Made by a program: the position numbers and the translations under genes. 64,000 nt of DNA from NCBI RefSeq assembly GCF_900013425.1, contig NZ_FBXK01000001.1, positions 594,001-658,000 on the forward strand. Direction: 5' to 3'. Numbering within the stretch: the stretch's first letter is position 1; every line of letters begins with the position of its first letter. The DNA is from Sphingobium sp. Z007. GTDB taxonomy: Bacteria > Pseudomonadota > Alphaproteobacteria > Sphingomonadales > Sphingomonadaceae. The notes below the pieces were generated by a model. The model was not told where the DNA came from and made no database searches. It saw only the letters and a program-made list of their open reading frames with translations. Positions 42,066 through 51,223 of this stretch are shown here, piece after piece.

Positions 42066-44123
42066 ATGCGCTATGGTTTCGCCCTTGCCCTGCTGCTGCC
42101 CGGTCTTGCCCAGGCGGCGACGGAAACGCCGCTCGCCAATGGATGGCGCTTCGTGAAGGCGGATGCGACCGGAGCGGGGGCGTCTGATTTCGATGATCGC
42201 GTCTGGACACCGGTCAGCGTGCCGCACACCTACAACGCCGAAGACTCCGGCATCGGCGGGGCCAAGGCGCGGGGCGAGCCGGAGGGCGTCTATTATCGCG
42301 GGCCTGCCTGGTATCGGCTGGCGATCGACCATAAGCCGGAACCGGGGAAACGCTATGCGCTGCATTTGGGCGGCGCGACGCTGAAGGCCGATATCTGGCT
42401 CAACGGCCTGAAGCTGGGCGCGCATCAGGGCGGCTATGGCGCATTCCGCCTGGACGCGACCGATGCCCTCAAACCGGGGCGCAATATACTGGCGGTGCGG
42501 GTCGACAACAGCCGCGACACTCATATCGCGCCGCTCAACGGCGACTTCAACGTCTTTGGCGGCCTCTATCGCAGCGTGTCGCTCATCACGACGAACGCGC
42601 TGGCAATCGACCGGCTCGACCATGCCGGGCCGGGGGTTCAGGTGCGGACGGTCGCATTGCAGTCGCGCCGCGCGACGATCGATGTCGCCGTGGCGGTGCG
42701 CAACGATCGCGCCACGCCTGCGCGGTTCACCATTGCCAGCCGGATCGTGGACGCGACCGGCAAGATCGTGGCCCGGCATGTCGCGCCTGCGACCCTGACC
42801 GCTGGTGCGCGGGAGTCGGTGAAGCAGACTATCGCCCTGCCTAACCCGCATCTTTGGGAAGGGCGCAAGTCGCCCTATCTCTACCATGTCGTGACCGACG
42901 TGGTGGAGGGCGGCCAGGTCATCGACAGCCAGAGCGTGCCGCTGGGCGTCCGCACCATCGCTGTAAAACCCGACGGCACGGTGCTGCTCAACGGCGCGCC
43001 CTACCGGCTCCATGGCGTCAACCTCCAGCATCCCACGCGCTTTGGCCGTGGGCCGATCGTCACCGATGCTGAGATCGACGAGGATCTGGGTATATTCGCT
43101 GACATGGGCGCAACCGCGCTGCGCCTAGCGCATATGCAGCATCCCGCGCGCGTCTATGAGCGGGCGGACGAACTGGGCCTGCTGCTGCTGACCGAAGTGC
43201 CGCTGATCGACGATCATGACCCCTCGGACGCCTTTCGCGACAATCTGGTCGATCAGATGCGTGAACTGATCGCGCAGACGGGCAATCATCCCTCGGTCGC
43301 GCTATGGGGCATCGGCAATGAAATCCGCAAGTCGGATGCCGCTTCCAACCGCATCCTCGCCGAATTGCAGGCGACGGCCAGAGCGCTCGATCCGACCCGG
43401 CCGACCACCTATGCCCATTGCTGCCTGGAGGATAGCGATCCGATCGCCCAGCATAGCGATACGGTGTCCTATAACCGCTATTTCGGCTGGTACTGGACCA
43501 AGTCGGAAGACATTGGGCCGTGGGCCGACGCACTCCACGCCAAGCTGCCAGGGCGCCCGATCGGGGTGAGCGAATATGGCGCGGGGGCGAGCATCCTGCA
43601 TCAGGAAGATCCGGTGGTGAAGCGGCCGGAATCCAACGGCTATTGGCATCCCGAACAATATCAGACCGATTTCCACATCAAACATTGGCGCGAAATGAAA
43701 AAGCGGCCCTTCCTGTGGTCGACTTTCGTCTGGGTCGGGATCGACTTCCCCTCCTTCAAGCGCAACGAAGGCGACCGGCCGGCGATCAACGACAAGGGGC
43801 TGGTGAGCGAGGATCGCAAGGTCCGCAAGGACGCCTATTATTGGTATCAGGCCAATTGGTCGGACGTGCCGATGCTCCACATCGCCAGCCGCCGCGATGT
43901 TATGAAGCGCACGCAGCGGGTGAAGGTGCAGGTTTTTTCCAACCAGCCTGCGGTGGACTTGCGCCTGAACGGCGGGGCGTGGACACGCGTGCCGGTGGAG
44001 GATCATATCGCCACATGGGATATCGATCTTGCCAAGGGCGACAATGTGGTTGAGGCCAAAGCGCAGGCGGGCGTCAAGGCGTTGACCGATGCAGTGCGCT
44101 GGACCTGGACGACGCGGCCTTAG
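42066..44123 (+). CDS. GH2-family glycoside hydrolase (beta-galactosidase/glucuronidase type), secreted
   Basis: About 685 residues. ATG 42066 is chosen because GAAGGA sits at proper distance; ATG 42060 is too close to it. Signal peptide MRYGFALALLLPGLAQA. GH2 domains: jelly-roll (ANGWRFVKADATGAGASDFDDRVWTPVSVPHTY), Ig-like middle, and TIM barrel with acid/base Glu in WGIGNEIRKSD (about residue 419) and nucleophile Glu in GVSEYGAGAS (about residue 503). It likely removes beta-linked galactose or glucuronate from side chains. Co-transcribed with GH28. Confidence 0.9.
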   Translation: MRYGFALALLLPGLAQAATETPLANGWRFVKADATGAGASDFDDRVWTPVSVPHTYNAEDSGIGGAKARGEPEGVYYRGPAWYRLAIDHKPEPGKRYALHLGGATLKADIWLNGLKLGAHQGGYGAFRLDATDALKPGRNILAVRVDNSRDTHIAPLNGDFNVFGGLYRSVSLITTNALAIDRLDHAGPGVQVRTVALQSRRATIDVAVAVRNDRATPARFTIASRIVDATGKIVARHVAPATLTAGARESVKQTIALPNPHLWEGRKSPYLYHVVTDVVEGGQVIDSQSVPLGVRTIAVKPDGTVLLNGAPYRLHGVNLQHPTRFGRGPIVTDAEIDEDLGIFADMGATALRLAHMQHPARVYERADELGLLLLTEVPLIDDHDPSDAFRDNLVDQMRELIAQTGNHPSVALWGIGNEIRKSDAASNRILAELQATARALDPTRPTTYAHCCLEDSDPIAQHSDTVSYNRYFGWYWTKSEDIGPWADALHAKLPGRPIGVSEYGAGASILHQEDPVVKRPESNGYWHPEQYQTDFHIKHWREMKKRPFLWSTFVWVGIDFPSFKRNEGDRPAINDKGLVSEDRKVRKDAYYWYQANWSDVPMLHIASRRDVMKRTQRVKVQVFSNQPAVDLRLNGGAWTRVPVEDHIATWDIDLAKGDNVVEAKAQAGVKALTDAVRWTWTTRP

Positions 44124-44138
44124 TCGTCCCTGACACCT

Positions 44139-44203
44139 GTTCGTTTCGAGCGAAGTCGAGAAACGTCGAGCACCCGCTTCTCGACTGCGCTCGAAGCGTA
44201 CGG
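44139..44203. repeat. Intergenic inverted repeat (TTCGAGCGAAGTCGAGAA family)
   Basis: The left arm 44139-44162 and right arm 44178-44203 pair with few mismatches and are nearly identical to the element at 20027-20100. It lies between the convergent GH2 and GH78 genes. Confidence 0.7.
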
Positions 44204-44212
44204 AAGGCAGGC

Positions 44213-44243
44213 AAAAAAATAGCCGCCCGGCGAACCGGGCGGC
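44213..44243 (-). terminator. Rho-independent terminator of the GH78 operon
   Basis: The stem GCCGCCCGG/CCGGGCGGC (44222-44230 with 44235-44243) has loop CGAA and is followed, on the minus strand, by a T run (A tract at 44213-44219 on plus). It lies 16 bp beyond the GH78 stop and is the clearest intrinsic terminator in the window. Confidence 0.85.
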
Positions 44244-44259
44244 CAGTGGGGGGATGGAT

Positions 44260-47200
44260 TCAGCGCGCGACAGTGAAGCGATAGTCGCCCGATCCGGCCT
44301 CCAGCACGAAGCGGTCGCCGCGCACGCCGATCGGGCGAAGCCATGCTACCGCGCCGATCCCTTGCCCGCCTTCGCGGATCGCATCGATGGAGGCGGCTGG
44401 CAGATGGATTTCTGCGCGACTGTTGGCCGGCACGCTGATGTCCGCCGTGAAACCGTCCGCCCGATTATGCCAGTCGGTGCGGATCGGCCCCAACACGCTG
44501 TCATAACTGGCCCCGCCGCGTTCCAGCCTTTTGTCCAGCACAGGATTGAAGCGCCAGGTCAGGAAACCCGCCGAAGTCGGATCGATCCCCGCGACGCGGC
44601 GGAAGATGAAGCCCGCCACCGCGCCCAGCGCATAATGATTATAGCTGTTCATCGCGGAATCGACCATGTCGGCATTCCACCGCTCCCAGATGGTGGTCGC
44701 GCCCTTGGCGATCATATAGCCCCAGGACGGAAAGGCGGTGCGCAGCAGCAGGTCATAGACCAGCGCTTCCTGCCCCGCATCCGCCAGCGCGTCGAGGCTG
44801 TAGGGCGTGCCGAGGAAGCCGGTAGAGATCAGCGTGCCCCGCCGGCGAATATCGGCCGCCAGCTTCGCGGTGGCTGCGGCGCGCAGCGGTTCGGGCACCA
44901 GGCCAAAGCGCAGGGCGAGGATATAGCCGCAATGCGACCCATTGCCGACGCTGCCTTCCGCTTTCACGAAAGCCTTGGCGAAAGCGGCGGCGATGTCGCG
45001 CGACAATTGACGGTAGCGTTCGCCCTCCGGCTGGCGACGCGACCCGAACGCCATATCGGCCATGGCGTCGGCCGAATGTTTCCACATGGCGGTCGCGATC
45101 AGATCCTTGGGCGTCGTTTCGTCGCTCGGCTTCTTGGCGTCCAGCGCGACCCAATCGCCATAGTCATAGCCACGCAGATTGCGCCAGATATGGTCGGTAT
45201 TATGCTCGACGAGAAACCGCATATAGCGCGTCATCGACGCCCAGTTGCGGTCCACGATGGCGGTGTCGCCATAGCGCTGCCACACCGTCCAGGGCAGGAT
45301 GACGCCCGCGTCCGCCCAGCCGGGCGACGCGCCCAGCGCCAGATCGCGCCAGCCCGTCGGCGCATAATCGGGATATTCCCCGCGCGGCCCCTGCGCATCG
45401 CGCACATCGCCCATGAAACGATGGGTGAAGGGGCCGACGTCCATGGTGAAAGCCGCCGCATCCCAGAAGACATTCGCGTCGCCGGTCCAGCCCAGCCGCT
45501 CGTCACGCTGCGGGCAGTCGGTCGGCACGCCAAAGAAGTTGGACCGCTGGCTCCAACGGCTATTCTGCCACAACCCCTGGATGATGCGGTTTTCGACCAG
45601 CAGCCTGCCGGTTTCGGGCAGGGCGCTCGACAGGACGATGCCGGTGACTTCATCGGCCGTCGGCGCACGGCCAAGGCCGCTGACCTCGACATAGCGGAAG
45701 CCGAAATAGGTGAAATGCGGCTGATAGCTCTCACCCGCCGGGTCGCCGCGGAAGGTGTAGAGGCAGGACGCGCGCGCCGCGCGCAGGTTGGCGACATCGA
45801 CCGTGCCGTCGGGATGCAATATTTCCGCAAAGCGCAGCGACACGGTCTGCCCGGCCGCGCCCTTCGCTTTCAGTTCGGCCCAACCGGCGAAATTCTGGCC
45901 GAAGTCGATGACATGCCGGTCACCGTCAAAGCTGCGGATGGTGACGGGCTGCCGCCGTTCGATCGCGCGGATCGGCGGGGCGACATGGGCGCGCAGGCGG
46001 CAGGGTGGCGTCTGGCCGATGCGCGCGGGCGTCCAGCCCCTCGCCCGATAGCCGGGGCTGGACCAGCCGGGTTGTTCGCGCCGGGCGTCATAATCCTCGC
46101 CATAATAGATTTCCGCCTGGGTGATCGGCGTGTCGGTCTGGAGCTGCCATTTGTCGTCGGTGGTGACGATCGACAGGCTGCCATCGTCATGTTCGACCTC
46201 CAGCTGCGCGAACAGGCGCAGCGGCGGGTCGCCAAAGGCGTAGCGGCCGGCCGGCGCATGATAGCTGCCATACCAGCCCTCGCCCAGCAGCGCGCCGATG
46301 GCATTATTACCGGGACGAAGCAGGGCGGTCACGTCGTAGGTCCGTACCAGCACCGTCTCGCGAAAATCGCTGCTTTCCGGCGCGAGATGGGCATCGCCGA
46401 CGCGCTGGCCGTTAATCTCCGTCACATAGGCGCCCAGCGCCGTGACGCGCAGCCGCGCCTGCCGGATCGGGCGTTTCAGGTCGAAGTCGCGCCGCAGCAT
46501 ATAGGCGCCCGCCCGCGGCCAGGCCTGGGGCTGATGGACGGACCGCTCTGCCTGCGCCCAGCCCGCGTCGTTGAACGCCACGGCCTGCCAGCCAACGGGC
46601 GCGTGGGTGGCGGTACGCATCGCCTGGCTGGTGATGCGCCGCTCGCCTGCACGGATCATCAGCGCGGCGGCGATCTCATGCATTTTGGGTTCGTCGAATC
46701 CTTCGGGATCGGTCACCTCGATCGCCACGACATGGCGGCCGGAAGCCAGCTTATGCTGCGTCTCCGCGATCGGCTCTGCGCCGAAGCGGTGGGGACCGCG
46801 CGGGGGCAGGGCGACCGGCTCGCCATCCATCCAGACCAGCGGCGCGCGGAAATTGCCGATCGAAAACAGGGTGACATCGCCCGCCTTCTCCAGGTCGAAG
46901 GCGAAGCGGAACTGCCGGGGCGCTTTATCCTTCGGCCGATCGCCGCGCATCCACCGCAGCCCGGCGGCGCGGTCTGCGCGCTCCAGGTCGGTTTGCGCCT
47001 CGATCCATTGCGCTTTCCAATCGGCGCTATCGAGCAATCCCATCTCGAAGATGGCGACCGGGCTGGTCGCGCGCACGCCGCGATCGTCGCGCACCAGCAC
47101 GCGCCAGAACACGCGCTGGCGCGACCTGAGCGGCGCACCCAGCCAGCCCATGTCCATGCTCTTGTCGGTCAGCACTTCGCCCGCATGCCACAGGTCGGGC

Positions 47201-47451
47201 GTGCCCCCCTCCAGCAGGGCGCGGCTGCTCGCCGCCTGCACTTCGCACCGGGCCTGGCGCACGGCGCGGTCGCGGCTTTCCAATCGCCAGGACAGGCGGA
47301 CATCCTGCTGGTCCAGGCCGATAGGATCGACCAGCCCCTCGGCGCGCAGATCGACGATGCGCAGGTCGTCAGCCTCCTGCGCTTTCGCTGCAAAAGCGGG
47401 CAGGCCAGCGAGCGCGCCCGCGCCCTTGAGCAACGTCCGACGTTCGATCAT
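44260..47451 (-). CDS. GH78 alpha-L-rhamnosidase, Tat-exported
   Basis: 1063 residues. Tat signal MIERRTLLKGAGALAGLPAFAAKAQ. It then has the N-terminal beta-sandwich domains and the (alpha/alpha)6 barrel. The general acid is expected in CPQRDERLGWTGDANVFWD (about residue 650) and the base in TTIWERWN (about residue 922), both conserved GH78 blocks. It releases terminal alpha-L-rhamnose, which feeds the 6-deoxyhexose pathway encoded nearby. Its start overlaps the stop of the beta-helix gene by 4 bp. A long open frame on the opposite strand is a GC-bias artefact. Confidence 0.93.
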   Translation of the reverse strand: MIERRTLLKGAGALAGLPAFAAKAQEADDLRIVDLRAEGLVDPIGLDQQDVRLSWRLESRDRAVRQARCEVQAASSRALLEGGTPDLWHAGEVLTDKSMDMGWLGAPLRSRQRVFWRVLVRDDRGVRATSPVAIFEMGLLDSADWKAQWIEAQTDLERADRAAGLRWMRGDRPKDKAPRQFRFAFDLEKAGDVTLFSIGNFRAPLVWMDGEPVALPPRGPHRFGAEPIAETQHKLASGRHVVAIEVTDPEGFDEPKMHEIAAALMIRAGERRITSQAMRTATHAPVGWQAVAFNDAGWAQAERSVHQPQAWPRAGAYMLRRDFDLKRPIRQARLRVTALGAYVTEINGQRVGDAHLAPESSDFRETVLVRTYDVTALLRPGNNAIGALLGEGWYGSYHAPAGRYAFGDPPLRLFAQLEVEHDDGSLSIVTTDDKWQLQTDTPITQAEIYYGEDYDARREQPGWSSPGYRARGWTPARIGQTPPCRLRAHVAPPIRAIERRQPVTIRSFDGDRHVIDFGQNFAGWAELKAKGAAGQTVSLRFAEILHPDGTVDVANLRAARASCLYTFRGDPAGESYQPHFTYFGFRYVEVSGLGRAPTADEVTGIVLSSALPETGRLLVENRIIQGLWQNSRWSQRSNFFGVPTDCPQRDERLGWTGDANVFWDAAAFTMDVGPFTHRFMGDVRDAQGPRGEYPDYAPTGWRDLALGASPGWADAGVILPWTVWQRYGDTAIVDRNWASMTRYMRFLVEHNTDHIWRNLRGYDYGDWVALDAKKPSDETTPKDLIATAMWKHSADAMADMAFGSRRQPEGERYRQLSRDIAAAFAKAFVKAEGSVGNGSHCGYILALRFGLVPEPLRAAATAKLAADIRRRGTLISTGFLGTPYSLDALADAGQEALVYDLLLRTAFPSWGYMIAKGATTIWERWNADMVDSAMNSYNHYALGAVAGFIFRRVAGIDPTSAGFLTWRFNPVLDKRLERGGASYDSVLGPIRTDWHNRADGFTADISVPANSRAEIHLPAASIDAIREGGQGIGAVAWLRPIGVRGDRFVLEAGSGDYRFTVAR

Positions 47452-49448
47452 GGCCGCACCCCCGCTTCATCGATCACCCTTTGCGCATCGGCCGGCCAGT
47501 CCCGATTGGGCAAGAGTATATTGTCGCGCGCGACATTGCCGATCTCCTCTAGCCAGCGGCCGCCGGTGCTGTTGGCAATATGCCAGTTGCCGGTCGCGAT
47601 ATTGTCGGTGGAGATGCGCCGTTGATACATTTTACCGGCGGTGTTGATGTTCAGCCATTTGCCGCGCGTCTCGATCACATTGCCGGTGACGCGGAAATGT
47701 TTCGACCCTTCGTCCAGATACAGGCCGATCTTGTCGCCAATGTCGAAAATATGGTTGCCGCGCACGATCGCATTGGGGTTGGCCGACAGATTATAGATCG
47801 CGCCGCCATCCATGAACCAGCTTTTCACGCCATGGATGCGGTTGCCCTCGATCAGCGTGTCGCGCAGCGTCGTGGGCGTCCTATATTTGATATTATGGAC
47901 GTATCCCTTGGCATTTTCGTCATAATTGGCATTGCCGCCCGCATCATTATAGCCCCAGCCCCACCCGACGGCGATGCCGTCATAGGGCGCATCGCTGATG
48001 TCGTTATGGGCGATGCGGGCGCCGCTGATGTATGTTGTCAGGATCGCGGCATTATCCTTATAATCCTGCGAGACGGTGGCGACGACATTATCCTCGATCG
48101 CGATGTCGCGGTTGATGCGGTTGGCATTGCCCGGATGATGCGCCTCTACCCGGATGCCGCCCGCCATGATCGCACTGCCCGACAGGACCGTGAAGCGGTT
48201 GCGCGTCACGCGGATGTTGCTGGTGGCGAGGCCCACGCCCGACAGGTTGGCATTGGCGTCATTGCCGATGCCAAGCCCGATCTGCCCCAGTTGCGAAAAC
48301 TGGTTGCGTTCGAAGACGACATCGCGCGCTGACGACACCTGCACCGCGGCGGGCATCTGGTTCCATTTTTGGCGCATCGATTCAAATTCGACACAGCCCC
48401 AGCCGCATGTCTTCCATGCGTCGGCTGGCCGGATCGGCGAGGTTTCGGCCAGGAACGATCCGCTCTGCTGGTTGGCGTAGCCGGTGGCGCGCGATGCGCC
48501 GAGCCAGCTGCTATGGGAAAAGCGCAGCCCTTCGAACCGCAGCCGCTCGACCGGCGCGTCGGGCGTGCCGCTGATCGACACCAATGTCTCCAGCCGGGGC
48601 AAGACGACGCGGCGCTTGGCGATATCCTCGTCCAATCCCATGCGCAGATACAGCTTGCCCGCTTGCGGATCGATCACCCACTGATAGGGCTTGCTGTGCC
48701 ATTCGTTGGTCTTGCCCACAAACTCCAGCGCATTGACCAGGAACAGGCGGCTGTCCTCCGGGAAAATCGGCTTGGTGATCGTGTCATAGCCCCAGCTATT
48801 ATTGTCCCAGGCGGGCTGCGCCATGGTGACCTGCGCGCCCTCGATCGCCTGCACCGGCGACACGCGATCGGTGAAGAAACCGGTCGCCTCCAGCTCCATC
48901 CGATCAGGGCGCTTGACCTGTGAAATCCATTGAAGATCGGGATTGATAATGTCGAAACCGGTGGCGTTGAACGTCACGTCAGAAGGGCGAATCTCGATCC
49001 AGGGCCGTTCCGCCAGCGTGTCGTCCACCCAAAGCTGACGCGCATCGATGCCCTTGGGCACGTCGGCGACGTAAAGGCGGCGTTCGGCATCGAAGGGTTT
49101 GAAGCCGTTCACGACTTGGCCGCCCGACAGCATCGGATGGGCCCCTTCGGCTGCGCGCCAGGTGACGCTATGGCCATTCAACCCGCCATCGGCCCGGTGA
49201 AAGAGCAGGGGGGCGTCGAGCGTGTAGGTGCCATCCGCCAGAATGACCGCGATGTCGCGCTGCGCATTGCTTTGCCGCACCAACACTTGCGCGTGGGTCA
49301 GCGAACGCACCGGACGCGCCTGCGTGCCGGGCGCGTGATCGTCGCCAGCGGGGGAGACATGGACCAGCAGCGGCCCCTCCTGCGCCGCGGCCGTCAGCGG
49401 CATTGTCGCTGCTAAAGCCGCGCCGATTATCAGGCTGCGCTTCATCAT
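47448..49448 (-). CDS. Secreted right-handed beta-helix protein, possible glycoside hydrolase (GH141-like) or lyase
   Basis: 666 residues with signal peptide MMKRSLIIGAALAATMPLTAAAQ. The mature start LLVHVSPAGDDHAPGTQARPVRSL and then VTWRAAEGAHPMLSGGQVVNGFKPF are typical of long beta-helix carbohydrate-active proteins. Repeats such as VFERNQFSQLGQIGLGIGNDANANL follow, with an insert of about residues 150-270. The layout recalls GH141 (alpha-L-fucosidase/xylanase) and its unclassified neighbours, but I cannot place catalytic residues. It sits in an operon between the SDR gene (42-bp gap) and GH78. Confidence 0.78.
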   Translation of the reverse strand: MMKRSLIIGAALAATMPLTAAAQEGPLLVHVSPAGDDHAPGTQARPVRSLTHAQVLVRQSNAQRDIAVILADGTYTLDAPLLFHRADGGLNGHSVTWRAAEGAHPMLSGGQVVNGFKPFDAERRLYVADVPKGIDARQLWVDDTLAERPWIEIRPSDVTFNATGFDIINPDLQWISQVKRPDRMELEATGFFTDRVSPVQAIEGAQVTMAQPAWDNNSWGYDTITKPIFPEDSRLFLVNALEFVGKTNEWHSKPYQWVIDPQAGKLYLRMGLDEDIAKRRVVLPRLETLVSISGTPDAPVERLRFEGLRFSHSSWLGASRATGYANQQSGSFLAETSPIRPADAWKTCGWGCVEFESMRQKWNQMPAAVQVSSARDVVFERNQFSQLGQIGLGIGNDANANLSGVGLATSNIRVTRNRFTVLSGSAIMAGGIRVEAHHPGNANRINRDIAIEDNVVATVSQDYKDNAAILTTYISGARIAHNDISDAPYDGIAVGWGWGYNDAGGNANYDENAKGYVHNIKYRTPTTLRDTLIEGNRIHGVKSWFMDGGAIYNLSANPNAIVRGNHIFDIGDKIGLYLDEGSKHFRVTGNVIETRGKWLNINTAGKMYQRRISTDNIATGNWHIANSTGGRWLEEIGNVARDNILLPNRDWPADAQRVIDEAGVRP

Positions 49449-49490
49449 CGTCTCTCCATGGTTGCGCTCTTGTATCGGCGCTTATGCGTG

Positions 49491-50219
49491 TCAGTTGACC
49501 CAGCCGCCGTCGATCACATTGACCGTGCCGGTGGTGAAGGCGGATTCATCCGAGGCGAGATAGACCGCCAGCGCCGCCAGTTCCCCGACCCGGCCGAACC
49601 GGCCCATCGCCTGGCGCGCGGTAAACTCGGCATAGGCCCTGTCGAAATCGCCGGTGTCGTGCAGCCGCTGGATCAGCGAGGGGGTTTCCACCGTGCCGGG
49701 GCAAATCGCGTTGCAGCGTATCCCCTTGGTCACGAAATCGATCGCCACCGATTTGGTCAGGCCGATCACCGCCGCCTTGGTCGCGCCATAGGCGAAGCGG
49801 TTGGGCACCGCCTTGATGCTGGAGCAGATGGACGACATGTTGATGATCGACCCGCCGCCGCGCGCGATCATGTTGGGCAACACGGCGCGGATCATGCGAT
49901 ATTGGGCGGTGACGTTCAGACTGTTGGAGAAGGTCCATTCCGCTTCGTCACAGTCCAATATGGTCCCGGCATGGACCCGGCCGGCGCAATTATAAAGGAT
50001 GTCGATGTCGGGGTGCGTCGCCGCGATCGCCTGCACCGCCGCCGGATCGGTGACGTCCAGCGCCTGTGCCTCCACCCCGTCGATGTCGGCCAGCGCCTCG
50101 GCGCGCACATCGGTCGCAATGACGCGCGCGCCTTCGCGGACGAAGGCCTCTACCGTCGCGCGGCCGATCCCCTGGCCCGCCGCCGTCACCAGCGCGGTCT
50201 TGCCTGCCAGACGTCCCAT
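49491..50219 (-). CDS. SDR dehydrogenase, 2-keto-3-deoxy-L-fuconate / L-rhamnonate 4-dehydrogenase type
   Basis: 242 residues, start MGRLAGKTALVTAAGQGIGRATVEAFVREGARVIATDV. The motif TAAGQGIG with Asp after strand 2 (NAD) and YGATKAAVIGLTKSVA is the BDH2/LRA5-like subgroup that acts on 2-keto-3-deoxy-fuconate or -rhamnonate. Ser and Tyr of the active site lie in NMSSICSS and RFAYGATK. Its product, 2,4-diketo-3-deoxy acid, is the substrate of the hydrolase encoded just upstream (50278-51126), which supports the call. Operator E lies 26 bp upstream. Confidence 0.87.
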   Translation of the reverse strand: MGRLAGKTALVTAAGQGIGRATVEAFVREGARVIATDVRAEALADIDGVEAQALDVTDPAAVQAIAATHPDIDILYNCAGRVHAGTILDCDEAEWTFSNSLNVTAQYRMIRAVLPNMIARGGGSIINMSSICSSIKAVPNRFAYGATKAAVIGLTKSVAIDFVTKGIRCNAICPGTVETPSLIQRLHDTGDFDRAYAEFTARQAMGRFGRVGELAALAVYLASDESAFTTGTVNVIDGGWVN

Positions 50220-50244
50220 TGTCCTGCTCCATATTTAGATAATA

Positions 50245-50260
50245 TGTATGATGTTTAAGC
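50245..50260 (+). promoter_or_regulatory. Operator site E upstream of the SDR-betahelix-GH78 operon
   Basis: TGTATGATGTTTAAGC, in the 58-bp gap between the hydrolase stop and the SDR start. Sites E and F share TGTATGATGT exactly. It implies an internal promoter for the SDR, beta-helix and GH78 genes. Confidence 0.6.
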
Positions 50261-50277
50261 AGGATGAAGAAGGGCTG

Positions 50278-51126
50278 TCAATCGGCGGCGACGAAGCTCT
50301 GTTGCTGTGCGCCCAGCTTCTCGATGCCCAGGGTCACGACATCGCCGGCTTTCAGATACCATGGCTCCGGCTTCTGCCCCAGGCCAACGCCCGGCGGGGT
50401 GCCGGTGGTGATGATATCGCCGGGCAGCAGCGTCATGAACTGGCTGAGATAGGCGACGATCTGCGCCACGGTGAAGATCATCGTCTGCGTGTTGCCGTCC
50501 TGCTTGCGCACATCATTGACGTCCAGCCACATGGACAGCGCCTGCGGATCGCCCACTTCGTCGGCGGTCACCAGCCAGGGACCGATTGGGCCAAAGGTGG
50601 GAAAACCCTTGCCCTTGTCCCATGTCGCGCCGCGCTCTGTCTGCCATTCGCGTTCCGACACGTCGTTGATGACGCAATAACCCGCGACATGGGCCAGCGC
50701 GTTGGCTTCGGTGACACGATGCGCGGTGGTGCCGATGATGACACCCAGTTCGACTTCCCAATCGGTCTTGCGCGACTCCATGGGGATGGTGACGGGATCG
50801 TTCGGCCCCTGGATGCAACTGACCCATTTGCTGAAGACGACCGGTTCTTCCGGGATCGGCAAATTTGATTCGGCGGCATGATCGGCATAGTTCAGCCCGA
50901 TCGCGACGAACTGACGGGTGCCGGCGACGGGAGGGCCATAGCGAACCGGGCCTTCGACCAGCGGCAGGGTGGCGACGTCAATCGCCGCCAGTCGCGCTAG
51001 CCCGTCCGGTCCGATCGCCGCGCTGTCCAGGTCGGCGATATAGGCCGACAGATCGCGCAGGCGGCCGTCGGCATCGACCAGCGCGGGGCTTTCCTGCCCG
51101 GCTTCCCCGATACGGCATAATTTCAT
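50278..51126 (-). CDS. 2,4-diketo-3-deoxy-L-fuconate / L-rhamnonate hydrolase (FAH family)
   Basis: 282 residues. Short N-terminal domain MKLCRIGEAGQESPALVDADG, then the FAH fold: FVAIGLNYADHAAESN, PVVFSKWVSCIQGPNDPVTIP, metal ligands in KTDWEVELGVIIG and INDVSEREWQTERGATWDKGKGFPTFGPIGPWLV, and IITTGTPPGVGLGQKPEPWYLKAGD. This is the family of LRA6 from Sphingomonas and of the fuconate-pathway hydrolases, which cleave the diketo acid to pyruvate and L-lactate. The adjacent SDR supplies the substrate, and LldD at 39240 consumes the lactate. Confidence 0.9.
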   Translation of the reverse strand: MKLCRIGEAGQESPALVDADGRLRDLSAYIADLDSAAIGPDGLARLAAIDVATLPLVEGPVRYGPPVAGTRQFVAIGLNYADHAAESNLPIPEEPVVFSKWVSCIQGPNDPVTIPMESRKTDWEVELGVIIGTTAHRVTEANALAHVAGYCVINDVSEREWQTERGATWDKGKGFPTFGPIGPWLVTADEVGDPQALSMWLDVNDVRKQDGNTQTMIFTVAQIVAYLSQFMTLLPGDIITTGTPPGVGLGQKPEPWYLKAGDVVTLGIEKLGAQQQSFVAAD

Positions 51127-51184
51127 GATGAACGTCCTTTCTTATGGCATGGCGTCAAGCGGCATGGACAGCCGCGCATCTTAT

Positions 51185-51200
51185 TGTATGATGTCTTATG
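51185..51200 (+). promoter_or_regulatory. Operator site F between the hydrolase and lactonase units
   Basis: TGTATGATGTCTTATG, with a further TTTGTATGAA just after it. It lies 58 bp upstream of the hydrolase start (minus strand) and 23 bp upstream of the leader ATG at 51224, so it can control both divergent units. Confidence 0.65.
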
Positions 51201-51223
51201 TTTGTATGAAAAACAAGGTGAGG

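Noticed and set aside
44254..47625. A 1123-codon open frame opposite the GH78 gene
   Set aside because: It is the antisense shadow of a real, motif-rich GH78 gene; its translation is Arg/Ala/Pro/Gly-rich with no recognisable domain, typical of GC-biased complementary strands.
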